Positions 8,499-16,551 of a stretch of DNA of 64,000 nt are shown here, piece by piece. The DNA comes from Candidatus Poribacteria bacterium (lineage in GTDB: Bacteria; Poribacteria; WGA-4E; WGA-3G): NCBI GenBank assembly GCA_022821965.1, contig JAJECN010000010.1, positions 62,001-126,000 on the forward strand, written 5' to 3'. The notes beneath the pieces were generated by a model that saw nothing but the letters and a program-made list of their open reading frames with translations, ran no database searches and was not told the origin of the DNA. Numbering within the stretch: position 1 is the stretch's first letter; each line of letters opens with the position of its first letter. The translations under genes were made by a program, and so were the position numbers.

Positions 8499-10856
8499 CT
8501 ATATACCGAGCCAACTACTAAGCACACCGCCGTATTTCGCGATGAGACCGGCAAACACCACAGACACCATAGACATTAATTTAATCAAAATGTTAAGTGA
8601 AGGACCGGAGGTATCTTTGAAAGGATCTCCAACGGTATCACCAACAACAGTTGCTTTGTGCTGTTCTGATCCTTTTTCACCGTATTCGTCCTTGTGGCTA
8701 CCCTCTTCAATAAACTTTTTGGCATTGTCCCATGCACCGCCAGCATTTGCCATCATAATTGCGAGAACGAACCCAGTTGCCAATCCACCTGCCAGTAATC
8801 CTAATACACCGCCGACATTAAAAATTAGACCGACAGCGACAGGTACAATGATGGCGATGAGTGATGGGAAAATCATTTCCCGTTGTGCACCAACTGTTGA
8901 GATTTCGACACATTGTGCGTAATCTGGTTTTTCTTCGCCTTTCATGATACCGGGTCTCTCACGAAACTGACGGCGGACCTCTTCTACCATAGCACCGGCG
9001 GCGCGTCCGACGGCTTTCATTGTCAATGCACAGAAGTAGAACGCCATTACTGCACCTATGAACAGTCCGATGAGGACTTGTGGGTTCATCAGGGTAACAT
9101 CGTAGTAATCCATGAATTGACTGACGGTGACTTTCAGCGTCTCAACTGTGCCTTCGCCTTCAATGTCCAGCGTATCCTTGCCTGCTAAATGGATTAGACC
9201 GTATCGGATTTCTTCTAAGTAGGCAGCTAAGAGTGCAAGTGCCGTTAGCGCGGCTGAACCGATTGCGAACCCCTTGCCGGTTGCGGCTGTTGTGTTACCG
9301 AGTGCATCCAACTGATCTGTACGTTCTCGGACACTTTTATCGAGTTCCGCCATTTCGGCGTTTCCACCGGCGTTGTCTGCGATGGGTCCATAAGCATCTG
9401 TAGCGAGGGTAATACCGAGCGTCGCCAGCATACCGACAGCGGCGATGCCGACCCCGTAAAGCCCCATCAGGGGTTCGGTTGCCCCACCGGGGAGGTAATA
9501 ACTGATAGCGACTGCAGCAACAATCGTTATGACTGGAATCGCTGTTGATTCCATGCCGACTGCGATGCCTTCAATAATCACTGTTGCGGGTCCGGTTTGT
9601 GCCTGCTTGGCAATGGCACGCGTTGGAGCGTAATCGTGAGAGGTAAAGATTTCGGTGACTTTGCCGATAATCAAACCTGCTACAAGCCCTGCGATAATTG
9701 CCCCCCAAATCTGCCATAGGTTTGGAAGTCCCAAATACATAAGAATGGGAAGTGAAACGACCGCGATGCCTACAGCGCTTCCGTTGATGCCTAAGTTCAG
9801 GGAACCCATCAGCTGTTTCATCGTCGCGCCCTCTTTTGTTCGCACCATATAGATACCCAAAATGGAGAGGATCACGCCGATACCGGCAATAATCATCGGT
9901 GCTGAGAGATACTTCAACTGGAGGGTAAGGTCATTGTGGTCTCTGGCAGCAACAGCTGCGACACCGAGAGCAGCCGTCGCGAGGATTGATCCTGCATAGG
10001 ATTCGTAGAGATCCGCTCCCATGCCTGCGACATCACCGACGTTATCACCGACGTTATCTGCGATGGCTGCAGGATTGCGGGGATCATCCTCTGCAAGTCC
10101 GGTTTCAACTTTTCCGACAAGGTCTGCACCAACGTCCGCCGCTTTGGTATAGATACCACCACCAACACGAGCAAAGAGTGCTTGGGTTGAGGCACCCATA
10201 CCAAAACTGAGCATAATCACCGTAATTTGCGGTAGCGGATTTACTTCTAAAAATCCGGGCAGTATCTTGGGGAACAGATAGTAGAGAATGAGAAACCATC
10301 CGGTAATATCAAGGAGCGCGAATCCGACGACTATTAATCCCATAACTGCGCCAGCACGGAACGAAACTTTTAAGCCTGCGTTGAGTCCTTGCATCGCGGC
10401 ACTTGTCGTACGTGCCGAAGCATTGGTCGCTGTCTTCATGCCGAGGAAACCGCAGAGGCCTGAGAAAAAACCGCCTGTGAGAAAGGCAAACGGGACAACT
10501 TTGTTCTGGGCATCAAGGACGAAAGCCATGAAGATAAAAATAAGGCAGAGGACAACAAAAACGATGCCTACCACTTTGTATTGTTGTCTGAGATATGCCA
10601 TCGCACCATCGCGCACAGATTGTGCGATGTCTCGCATTTTTTCATTGCCCTCGTCCTGTTTCATCACAGCACGGTAAAAGTGATAAGCAAATCCCAAAGC
10701 GATAAGCGCACCGATAGGGGAAATCCACCATACCGGTGGTAGAGCAGGTTGGGGGTCTGTTTGGGCAAAAGCCTCGGTGGCTAAATTTAGGATGGGTAGG
10801 AGTACCAGAAATGATTTCCAATTTAGCCACCCTCTCTTGCAAGTGATATCACGCAT
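8499..10856 (-). CDS. hppA: Membrane-bound K+-dependent ion-translocating pyrophosphatase
   Basis: This multi-span membrane enzyme hydrolyses PPi and pumps H+ and/or Na+ across the membrane. The ATG at 10854-10856 with AGAGAGG upstream gives 785 residues. Substrate motifs are GGGIYTKAADVGADLVGKVE, DDPRNPAAIADNVGDNVGDV and TDAYGPIADNAGGNAEM; a third acidic site follows GGAWDNAKK. The segment GNTTAATGKGFAIGSA has Ala where K+-independent enzymes have Lys, which assigns it to the K+-dependent class. A hydrophobic stretch ending ATEAFA near residue 31 may be a signal peptide. Which ion is pumped cannot be decided from these motifs alone. Confidence 0.94.
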   Translation of the reverse strand: MRDITCKRGWLNWKSFLVLLPILNLATEAFAQTDPQPALPPVWWISPIGALIALGFAYHFYRAVMKQDEGNEKMRDIAQSVRDGAMAYLRQQYKVVGIVFVVLCLIFIFMAFVLDAQNKVVPFAFLTGGFFSGLCGFLGMKTATNASARTTSAAMQGLNAGLKVSFRAGAVMGLIVVGFALLDITGWFLILYYLFPKILPGFLEVNPLPQITVIMLSFGMGASTQALFARVGGGIYTKAADVGADLVGKVETGLAEDDPRNPAAIADNVGDNVGDVAGMGADLYESYAGSILATAALGVAAVAARDHNDLTLQLKYLSAPMIIAGIGVILSILGIYMVRTKEGATMKQLMGSLNLGINGSAVGIAVVSLPILMYLGLPNLWQIWGAIIAGLVAGLIIGKVTEIFTSHDYAPTRAIAKQAQTGPATVIIEGIAVGMESTAIPVITIVAAVAISYYLPGGATEPLMGLYGVGIAAVGMLATLGITLATDAYGPIADNAGGNAEMAELDKSVRERTDQLDALGNTTAATGKGFAIGSAALTALALLAAYLEEIRYGLIHLAGKDTLDIEGEGTVETLKVTVSQFMDYYDVTLMNPQVLIGLFIGAVMAFYFCALTMKAVGRAAGAMVEEVRRQFRERPGIMKGEEKPDYAQCVEISTVGAQREMIFPSLIAIIVPVAVGLIFNVGGVLGLLAGGLATGFVLAIMMANAGGAWDNAKKFIEEGSHKDEYGEKGSEQHKATVVGDTVGDPFKDTSGPSLNILIKLMSMVSVVFAGLIAKYGGVLSSWLGI

Positions 10857-10866
10857 TAAAAACCTC

Positions 10867-10978
10867 TCTTTTTTTAATTTTCCTTGCGGTTCGATGAAGT
10901 GTATTTGAGCATTGAAGTTCCTTTCTATAGAGCTGGAGAAGCACCCCAGCAAAACCCCTCCATTTCATTACGGGCTTA
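10867..10978 (-). repeat. Leader repeat, copy B (upstream of hppA)
   Basis: This is the second copy of the leader repeat. Its minus-strand elements are CGTAATGAAATGGAG at 10960-10974, an AGGAACTTC block and GAACCGCAAGGAAAATTAAA next to the gene. It is about 25 bp longer in the middle than copy A. Confidence 0.7.
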
Positions 10979-10988
10979 CGATCTTTCG

Positions 10989-12377
10989 CTAAGAAAGAGG
11001 AATTTCAATACAATCTTTCGCTGAAAAATTCGATTTAAATATTTTAAGTGCTTGACCAACAAGATAGAGCGAACCTGTAATACAAATTAAATCTGTTGGT
11101 GCTGCGTCAGATAACGCCTTCTCGATCGCTTTTTCCGGCGTTGAACATGTAGTTACTCTCTTGCATATACCCTTCCAAGTATACTGTATCTCTTCAGCAG
11201 GCATCACACGCGGGTTATTGGGAACTTGTGTCGTAATCACGGAATCTGCTGTTTGTGAGATAATGTCGCCAATTGCTGTCAGGTTTTTATCTTTCATTAA
11301 ACTAACGATAAAGGTCACCTGAGTGTAACGAAAACTCTGACGGATTGTACAGCATAACGCCTCCATCGAGACCGGCGAATGTGCACCATCAAGTATAATA
11401 ATCGGTGAGGACATAATTCGCTGAATTCGTCCACGCCATTGCACATTCTTAAATCCCGCGTAAACGCTGGTTTTTGGAATTATGTATCCTTTCTGTTTCA
11501 AGCATTCAATCGCTGCAATAGCCGTTGTCGCGTTTACAAACTGATGGTGCCCTAAAAGTGGTATAGTGAGTTGCGAATAACGCTCCAAATCCGTTTCCAC
11601 GTCAAATTGCTGTGCCACAGGGACACCATCGGTATCCTGAACGAGGCGGGGAATTGATACACAGGAATTTTTCCCAACTAAACCCTTTGCTTCAAGAATC
11701 GGTGCCTTGCGTTCACCTGCCACTTTTTCAAATACAGCCTGTGCCTCCGGATGCTGCGGAGCGAGTGCCAATGGACACTCCTGTTTAATGATTTCCGCCT
11801 TCTCGCCTGCTATCTCAGTATAAGTTTCGCCTAATATCGCAGTGTGCTCCAAACCGATTGGTGTAATAACAGTTGTAATCGGCGTGACAACGTTCGTTGC
11901 ATCGAGCCTACCGCCCAAACCGACCTCAATAACGGCAAAGTCAGTTGCTTTGTCGGCGAAATAGGAAAAAGCAAGTGCTGTGTATATTTCAAAAAACGAA
12001 ACACGTCCGAATTCAGAAGCGGAAACAGTTTCTATCGCAGGCTTGAGTTTCTCAATATAGCACGCAACGTCTGCTTCTGAAATTAACTCACCATCTATAC
12101 GGCACCGTTCTCGCGGCGTAATGAGATGCGGGGATGTAAATAAGCCCGTTTTATAGCCAGCATGCGTAAGCACCGATGCCACGAGTGCAGCCGTGGAGCC
12201 TTTCCCTTTGCTCCCTGCGATGTGGATAACCTTTAATCTATCGTGTGGATTATCGAGCAGTGCCAGTAATAAGGATATCCTGTCCAGATTATAGAACCGT
12301 GCCTGCCGTGAAAAATCGGGACTTCTTTCATAGTCAATAAATGATTCGATATAGGCGAGTGCTGCTTCATAATCCAT
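10989..12377 (-). CDS. folC: Bifunctional folylpolyglutamate synthase/dihydrofolate synthase
   Basis: This Mur-ligase-fold enzyme adds glutamate to dihydropteroate and then to tetrahydrofolates. The 462-residue length is slightly above the usual 420-450. The P-loop GSKGKGST is near residue 53, IEVGLGGRLDATNVV near 146 and GLEHTAILGETYTEIAGEKA near 172, all in family order. The gene lies between hppA and glyA on one strand. glyA also feeds one-carbon folate metabolism, so their proximity is sensible. A decayed leader repeat precedes the start codon. Confidence 0.93.
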   Translation of the reverse strand: MDYEAALAYIESFIDYERSPDFSRQARFYNLDRISLLLALLDNPHDRLKVIHIAGSKGKGSTAALVASVLTHAGYKTGLFTSPHLITPRERCRIDGELISEADVACYIEKLKPAIETVSASEFGRVSFFEIYTALAFSYFADKATDFAVIEVGLGGRLDATNVVTPITTVITPIGLEHTAILGETYTEIAGEKAEIIKQECPLALAPQHPEAQAVFEKVAGERKAPILEAKGLVGKNSCVSIPRLVQDTDGVPVAQQFDVETDLERYSQLTIPLLGHHQFVNATTAIAAIECLKQKGYIIPKTSVYAGFKNVQWRGRIQRIMSSPIIILDGAHSPVSMEALCCTIRQSFRYTQVTFIVSLMKDKNLTAIGDIISQTADSVITTQVPNNPRVMPAEEIQYTWKGICKRVTTCSTPEKAIEKALSDAAPTDLICITGSLYLVGQALKIFKSNFSAKDCIEIPLS

Positions 12378-12470
12378 TTTTTAAGTTGCCTTACGGTTCG
12401 GTGAGGGCGGGATGTGTCAAAAACGTTCCTCTCCGTATATCCGCGCTCCATTTCATTCCGCGCTATATCT
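12378..12470 (-). repeat. Leader repeat, copy C (upstream of folC)
   Basis: This copy is more diverged: GAACCGTAAGGCAACTTAAA next to the ATG, AGGAACGT in the middle and GGAATGAAATGGAGCGCGG at the far end. Order and spacing match copy A. Confidence 0.65.
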
Positions 12471-12625
12471 CATAATAGTTGTCAGTTTTCAGTTTGGTTT
12501 TTGATTGTTAATTCGTCTTTTGATAACTTTTGTTTCTTCAGTTGCGTAACGACGACTACAAGAACAGACTGGACAATCGGAAATCTCTTTTAACTGATAA
12601 CTGACGACTGACAACCGATAACTAC
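12467..12625. repeat. Intergenic TTATCAGTTGTCAGT-type microrepeats
   Basis: The folC-glyA gap is dominated by degenerate copies of AGTTGTCAGTTTTCAGT at one end and the complementary ACTGATAACTGACGACTGAC at the other. The two ends could pair. Similar runs occur at four other intergenic places. No gene is seen here. Confidence 0.6.
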
Positions 12626-13884
12626 TCTAAATATTCATAAATCGGGAATTGTTCACAGAGTTCTTTGACTTTCCCCCGGATTTGCTGTTTGATAGAGGCT
12701 TTCTGCCTGTTTTCAAGCGTCTCCGCGATGAAATCCGCAACCTGGAGCATCTCATCCTCTTTCATGCCGCGAGTTGTGAGCATTGGCGTACCGAGACGTA
12801 AACCGCTCGTTGTTCTCGGTTTCCTTTTGTCGAAAGGAATCGTATTTTTATTCACAATAATTCCGGCATCTTCCAAGTGATCCGCGGCTTGTCGTCCACT
12901 GAGCTTCTCATATTTGGAGGTAAGATCTATCAGCATCAGGTGATTGTCGGTTCCACCGCTCACTAATCGGAATCCATTTTCAATTAATCTCGCAGCGAGT
13001 GCTTTCGCATTTTTAACAATCTGTGCCTGATATATTTTGAAAGCGGGTTCACTCGCTTCCTTAAAGGCAACGGCTCTCGCAGCAATTGTATGGAGAAAAG
13101 GTCCACCCTGTAAACCCGGAAACACAGCGCGATCAATCTTATCCGCGTGTTCGGCTTTACACATAATCATGGCACCGCGGGGACCGCGTAAGGTCTTGTG
13201 TGTTGTTGTGGTGATCACATCGCTGTATGGAGCGGGATCCGGATGCGCGCCACCAGCAATAAGTCCCGCAATATGCGCTATATCTGCAAGTAAGTAGGCA
13301 TCCACGGAATCAGCAACCTGTCGCCATCCGGCAAAATCAAAGTGTCGAGGATAGGCTGTCGCACCAACAACGATAAGTTTCGGACGATGCTCCTTAGCAA
13401 GACGCATGATCTCTTCCATGTCGATACGCTCGGTTTCAGCATCTACACCATAAGCAGCAATATTGTAAAGGTGTCCTGAGAAGTTGACACCAGCACCATG
13501 CGTGAGATGTCCACCTTGGCTGAGAGACATACCGAGAATTGTGTCACCCGGTTCGAGCAGCGCGTGGTAGACCGCCATGTTCGCTTGGCTGCCAGCGTGC
13601 GGTTGGACATTGACGTGATCAACGCCGAAGAGCCCCTTCGCGCGCGCAATCGCGAGCGATTCAACATCGTCCATAAACTGGCATCCATTATAGTAACGCT
13701 CACCGGGATAACCCTCGGCGTATTTATTGGCGAGAATGCTGCTTTGCGCCTCCATAACAGCACGGCTGGCGTAATTCTCGGAAGGGATTAGCATGAGAGA
13801 ATCTTGCTGACGTTTTAAATCTTTGGCGGCGATTTCAACAATTTGTGGGTCGACTTCACCTAATTTGGATTCTAATGTGTTCAT
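12622..13884 (-). CDS. glyA: Serine hydroxymethyltransferase
   Basis: This PLP enzyme interconverts serine and glycine with transfer of a one-carbon unit to tetrahydrofolate. The 420-residue length is typical. The cofactor lysine lies in [16 protein letters not shown]. The N-terminal [15 protein letters not shown] and [15 protein letters not shown] motifs are also diagnostic. A well-formed promoter lies about 60 bp upstream. No glycine riboswitch was seen in the leader. folC, also a folate gene, follows downstream after a repeat-rich gap. Confidence 0.97.
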   Translation of the reverse strand: MNTLESKLGEVDPQIVEIAAKDLKRQQDSLMLIPSENYASRAVMEAQSSILANKYAEGYPGERYYNGCQFMDDVESLAIARAKGLFGVDHVNVQPHAGSQANMAVYHALLEPGDTILGMSLSQGGHLTHGAGVNFSGHLYNIAAYGVDAETERIDMEEIMRLAKEHRPKLIVVGATAYPRHFDFAGWRQVADSVDAYLLADIAHIAGLIAGGAHPDPAPYSDVITTTTHKTLRGPRGAMIMCKAEHADKIDRAVFPGLQGGPFLHTIAARAVAFKEASEPAFKIYQAQIVKNAKALAARLIENGFRLVSGGTDNHLMLIDLTSKYEKLSGRQAADHLEDAGIIVNKNTIPFDKRKPRTTSGLRLGTPMLTTRGMKEDEMLQVADFIAETLENRQKASIKQQIRGKVKELCEQFPIYEYLE

Positions 13885-13940
13885 TCTGGTTTACCGCTTG
13901 CAATTAAAATATGAGATGGTATTGTGTTTGTAGGAGTTAA

Positions 13941-13969
13941 ATTTTAACACAAATTCACCACAAATTCAA
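13941..13969 (-). promoter_or_regulatory. Predicted promoter of glyA
   Basis: On the minus strand, TTGAAT (13964-13969) and TAAAAT (13941-13946) are separated by 17 bp, about 57 bp upstream of the glyA start codon. Confidence 0.55.
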
Positions 13970-14164
13970 ATTTTTCTAATCTTGTGGTCTAGAAATAATA
14001 AGACTTACACATTTCCTCTTAAAGTCTCTCTGATAAGGGGGTTTAGGGGGTAAAAATACCGATTTACTGAAGAGTCGGGCATCGGAGTTCACGTTACCGG
14101 ATCCGGATTCGGAAATCCCACCTACAAGAGAATTGAATGCTTCTGAAGACCATTGACATTGCAG

Positions 14165-14193
14165 TTGCATTATGTTGCAAATCGTGCTAAACT
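14165..14193 (+). promoter_or_regulatory. Possible promoter of the PQQ-propeller lipoprotein gene
   Basis: TTGCAT (14165-14170) and TAAACT (14188-14193) are 17 bp apart, ending 38 bp before the GTG start. This is a weak match; the rest of the 13,885-14,231 gap shows no gene. Confidence 0.3.
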
Positions 14194-14231
14194 GATAGGT
14201 ATTAGAACTTCGTAGAGAGAGGCATCTATTT

Positions 14232-16496
14232 GTGCATATTATCAGACGATTGCGGAACAGAAAATACCTGATTGTGTTCATATTTCTGCTTGTGTGGGGA
14301 TGTGATTCACAGCAAACGAACCAGACCGATCAATCCGAAACACAACAAGAGCCCACCTCTGAAGTTACGGAACTTGTTACCCCTCCTCCACGTGCCGAAG
14401 ATTGGCATACGTTCATGCACGATTTAGGTTTCTCGGGGATCAGCCCTGATAAAAACCTCACACCACCGTTGAAATTGCTTTGGAAATTCAAGACGGGTGG
14501 GCCCCTCCATGCCTCTCCAGTAATTGCAAACGGGATTTTGTATATCGGTTCAACTGACGGCAAATTGTACGCCCTCGATGCAAAGCAGTGGGGTGTTAAA
14601 TGGGTTTTTGATGCGGGGGATGCTATCCGCTATTCTGCGACGGTCTTGGGGAATCAGGTTTATTTCAATGCTCGGAATAACAAAGTTTATGCATTGGATA
14701 CGAAAACAGGCGAGAAACTGTGGGAGTTCAAAACAAAAAGTTGGATGGATGCGCCACCAATCGTTTCTGACAATAAAGTTTATGTTGGCGCGTTTCCGTC
14801 AAAAATCTATCTCTTAAACGCGAGGACAGGTGAACTTGAAGCGATGCGTGAACGGACAGTCCGCATTCGTGGCATTGAATATGGGTGTGCAAAAGGCGTG
14901 TTCCGTCCTATCTTTCCGGAACACAATGCGAATCTGTGGCGGGATCAAACAAATGGGAGTGAGAGTTATCCTGTGACAGCAAACGGTATCGTCTATATCG
15001 GTGCACGAGACGGTCATCTTCACGCGTTTGATGCAGTATCTAAGGCTGAAACTTGGGCATATCAACTCGGTGGCTTTGTGAGTGCTGCGCCTGCTATCTC
15101 TGATGGCATCCTTTACGCTGCCTCTGGCGATGGTAACGTTTATGCGTTTACAAGTGCAAGCGAGGTTACAAACCTCGCCAGCAAAGATCGTGAGGTTACA
15201 AACCGCGCTAGCGAGAATCGGACAACAGATACGCGACGGCAGGGTGTTGTAACGCATGACGCTGCCCCCGTTTACACCAGAAAAGGCGGGGTTACAAACC
15301 CCGCCAGCGAAGGGGCTTCCGTGCTGTTAGAACTCAATGATGGCGTGAACTTGCCAATCGTGCAAGTTTCGGGTGGATGGTATGAGATTGAGCTCCCGAA
15401 CGGTGTTCGCGGATGGATGAACAAATTCGCCTTCGGGGACTTTGAAGAAACAGACGACATCATGTTCAATACGAATTTCTGTCGCAGCGAAGACCAGTCA
15501 ACTGTGGCTCCGTATAAGGTGCAATTGATTGAAGGTGCGGAATTCCCTCGTTGGAGTCCTGATGGACAGTTTATTGCATTTTTGAAAAGGGGAGACTTAG
15601 GGAGCAGGTATTGGCGTGCGAATGAATTGTGGATTATGGATCGGAAAGGTGAGCGTGCCCGAAAACTCTATACTGGACAGTTTTACAATCCGTCCGTTTC
15701 TTGGTCGCTTGACAGTAGACTTTTGGCGTTTGAGGTTGACGAAAATGGCGAACGATATATCTATACAGTGGATTGGAAGTTTGGGCGGATTAGACAATTG
15801 GCTCGTGGAGATGGACCCGCCTTTTCACCGACATCCAACCGTTTGGTGTTCAGAAGACGTGAGAAAGGACTGGATGTTGTCTATCGAATCAACAGCGATG
15901 GTAGCGGTTTAGGGGCTATTGCCCGTGTTCCAATTGAACGTCCACAGCGTTCTTATACCTATTTGGATGCGCCGTCTTGGGCAGCAGATGGCACCCGCGT
16001 CGCCTTTGGCGTGAACAACTCAAAATACGTCGGTGTCCGCATCCAAGATATAGAAGGTCAACGCATAAAAGAGATCCAGACGCAACATCAACAGGTACAT
16101 CAAATCAATTGGTCAGCAGATGGCACACAACTGGCTTATGTCCTGTCCGGTGGCAACCGTCCCGGTCAACTGTTTGACAAGCAGCTGCACCTATCAGAAA
16201 CGGTGTCAACTTTAACGCAGATTCTGAAACATACATCGCCGTCGTGGTCACCAACGGGTAAGCAGTTGGCATATATGGAACGTGAGGACTGCGTGGGCAT
16301 CCGCTGGAAGGTCTGGGTTTACGATCTTGAGAGCGGTAAGAAATTCCCTATTGCCCGCACGCCGATGAAACTGACTTCCGTTGTTTGGATGCCGGATGGT
16401 GAGCATCTCTGCTTGTGGCAAACGTCGGATTATCTGCGCGATAATGCATATAAACCGGCACTGACGAAGGGTTGGATTGTGCCAATTCTCCAGTAG
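14232..16496 (+). CDS. Lipoprotein with PQQ-type beta-propeller, SH3-like domain and TolB-type repeats
   Basis: This 754-residue envelope protein begins with GTG. Its signal peptide ends in the lipobox VWGC, with the lipidated Cys near residue 24. Residues about 70-310 hold PQQ-like blades (SPVIANGILYIGSTDGKLYALD, broken here by my reading into SPVIANGILYIG and SDGKLYALD-like units). Residues about 345-395 look like a bacterial SH3 domain (VSGGWYEIELPNGVRGWM). Residues about 410-750 carry TolB/PD40-like repeats (WSPDGQFIAFLKRG, WAADGTRVAFGVN). The linker at about 308-360 encodes three (E/G)VTN(L/R/P)AS units derived from palindromic DNA. It is convergent with the next gene. A scaffold or binding role in the envelope is inferred; no catalytic residues are evident. 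Confidence 0.75.
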   Translation: MHIIRRLRNRKYLIVFIFLLVWGCDSQQTNQTDQSETQQEPTSEVTELVTPPPRAEDWHTFMHDLGFSGISPDKNLTPPLKLLWKFKTGGPLHASPVIANGILYIGSTDGKLYALDAKQWGVKWVFDAGDAIRYSATVLGNQVYFNARNNKVYALDTKTGEKLWEFKTKSWMDAPPIVSDNKVYVGAFPSKIYLLNARTGELEAMRERTVRIRGIEYGCAKGVFRPIFPEHNANLWRDQTNGSESYPVTANGIVYIGARDGHLHAFDAVSKAETWAYQLGGFVSAAPAISDGILYAASGDGNVYAFTSASEVTNLASKDREVTNRASENRTTDTRRQGVVTHDAAPVYTRKGGVTNPASEGASVLLELNDGVNLPIVQVSGGWYEIELPNGVRGWMNKFAFGDFEETDDIMFNTNFCRSEDQSTVAPYKVQLIEGAEFPRWSPDGQFIAFLKRGDLGSRYWRANELWIMDRKGERARKLYTGQFYNPSVSWSLDSRLLAFEVDENGERYIYTVDWKFGRIRQLARGDGPAFSPTSNRLVFRRREKGLDVVYRINSDGSGLGAIARVPIERPQRSYTYLDAPSWAADGTRVAFGVNNSKYVGVRIQDIEGQRIKEIQTQHQQVHQINWSADGTQLAYVLSGGNRPGQLFDKQLHLSETVSTLTQILKHTSPSWSPTGKQLAYMEREDCVGIRWKVWVYDLESGKKFPIARTPMKLTSVVWMPDGEHLCLWQTSDYLRDNAYKPALTKGWIVPILQ
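15160..15305 (+). repeat. Three palindromic elements inserted in frame in the lipoprotein gene
   Basis: GCGAGGTT-ACA-AACCTCGC at 15160-15178 and GGCGGGGTT-ACA-AACCCCGCC at 15285-15305 are perfect hairpins. An imperfect copy lies at 15190-15208. Each keeps the frame and encodes (E/G)VTNxAS. Confidence 0.8.
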
Positions 16497-16520
16497 GGAG
16501 ACCAGACCTACGAGAGGAAC

Positions 16521-16541
16521 GGCGCGGTTGGAGACCACGCC
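16521..16541. terminator. Inverted repeat between convergent genes
   Basis: GGCGCGGT and ACCACGCC pair with one mismatch around a TGGAG loop, midway between two convergent stop codons. It could act as a bidirectional terminator, though no T-run follows. It also resembles a REP-like palindrome. Confidence 0.35.
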
Positions 16542-16551
16542 GCTGAGAAAA

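Noticed and set aside
13885-14231. Glycine riboswitch upstream of glyA
   Set aside because: No paired aptamer motifs were recognisable; only a promoter-like site and a short leader are visible.
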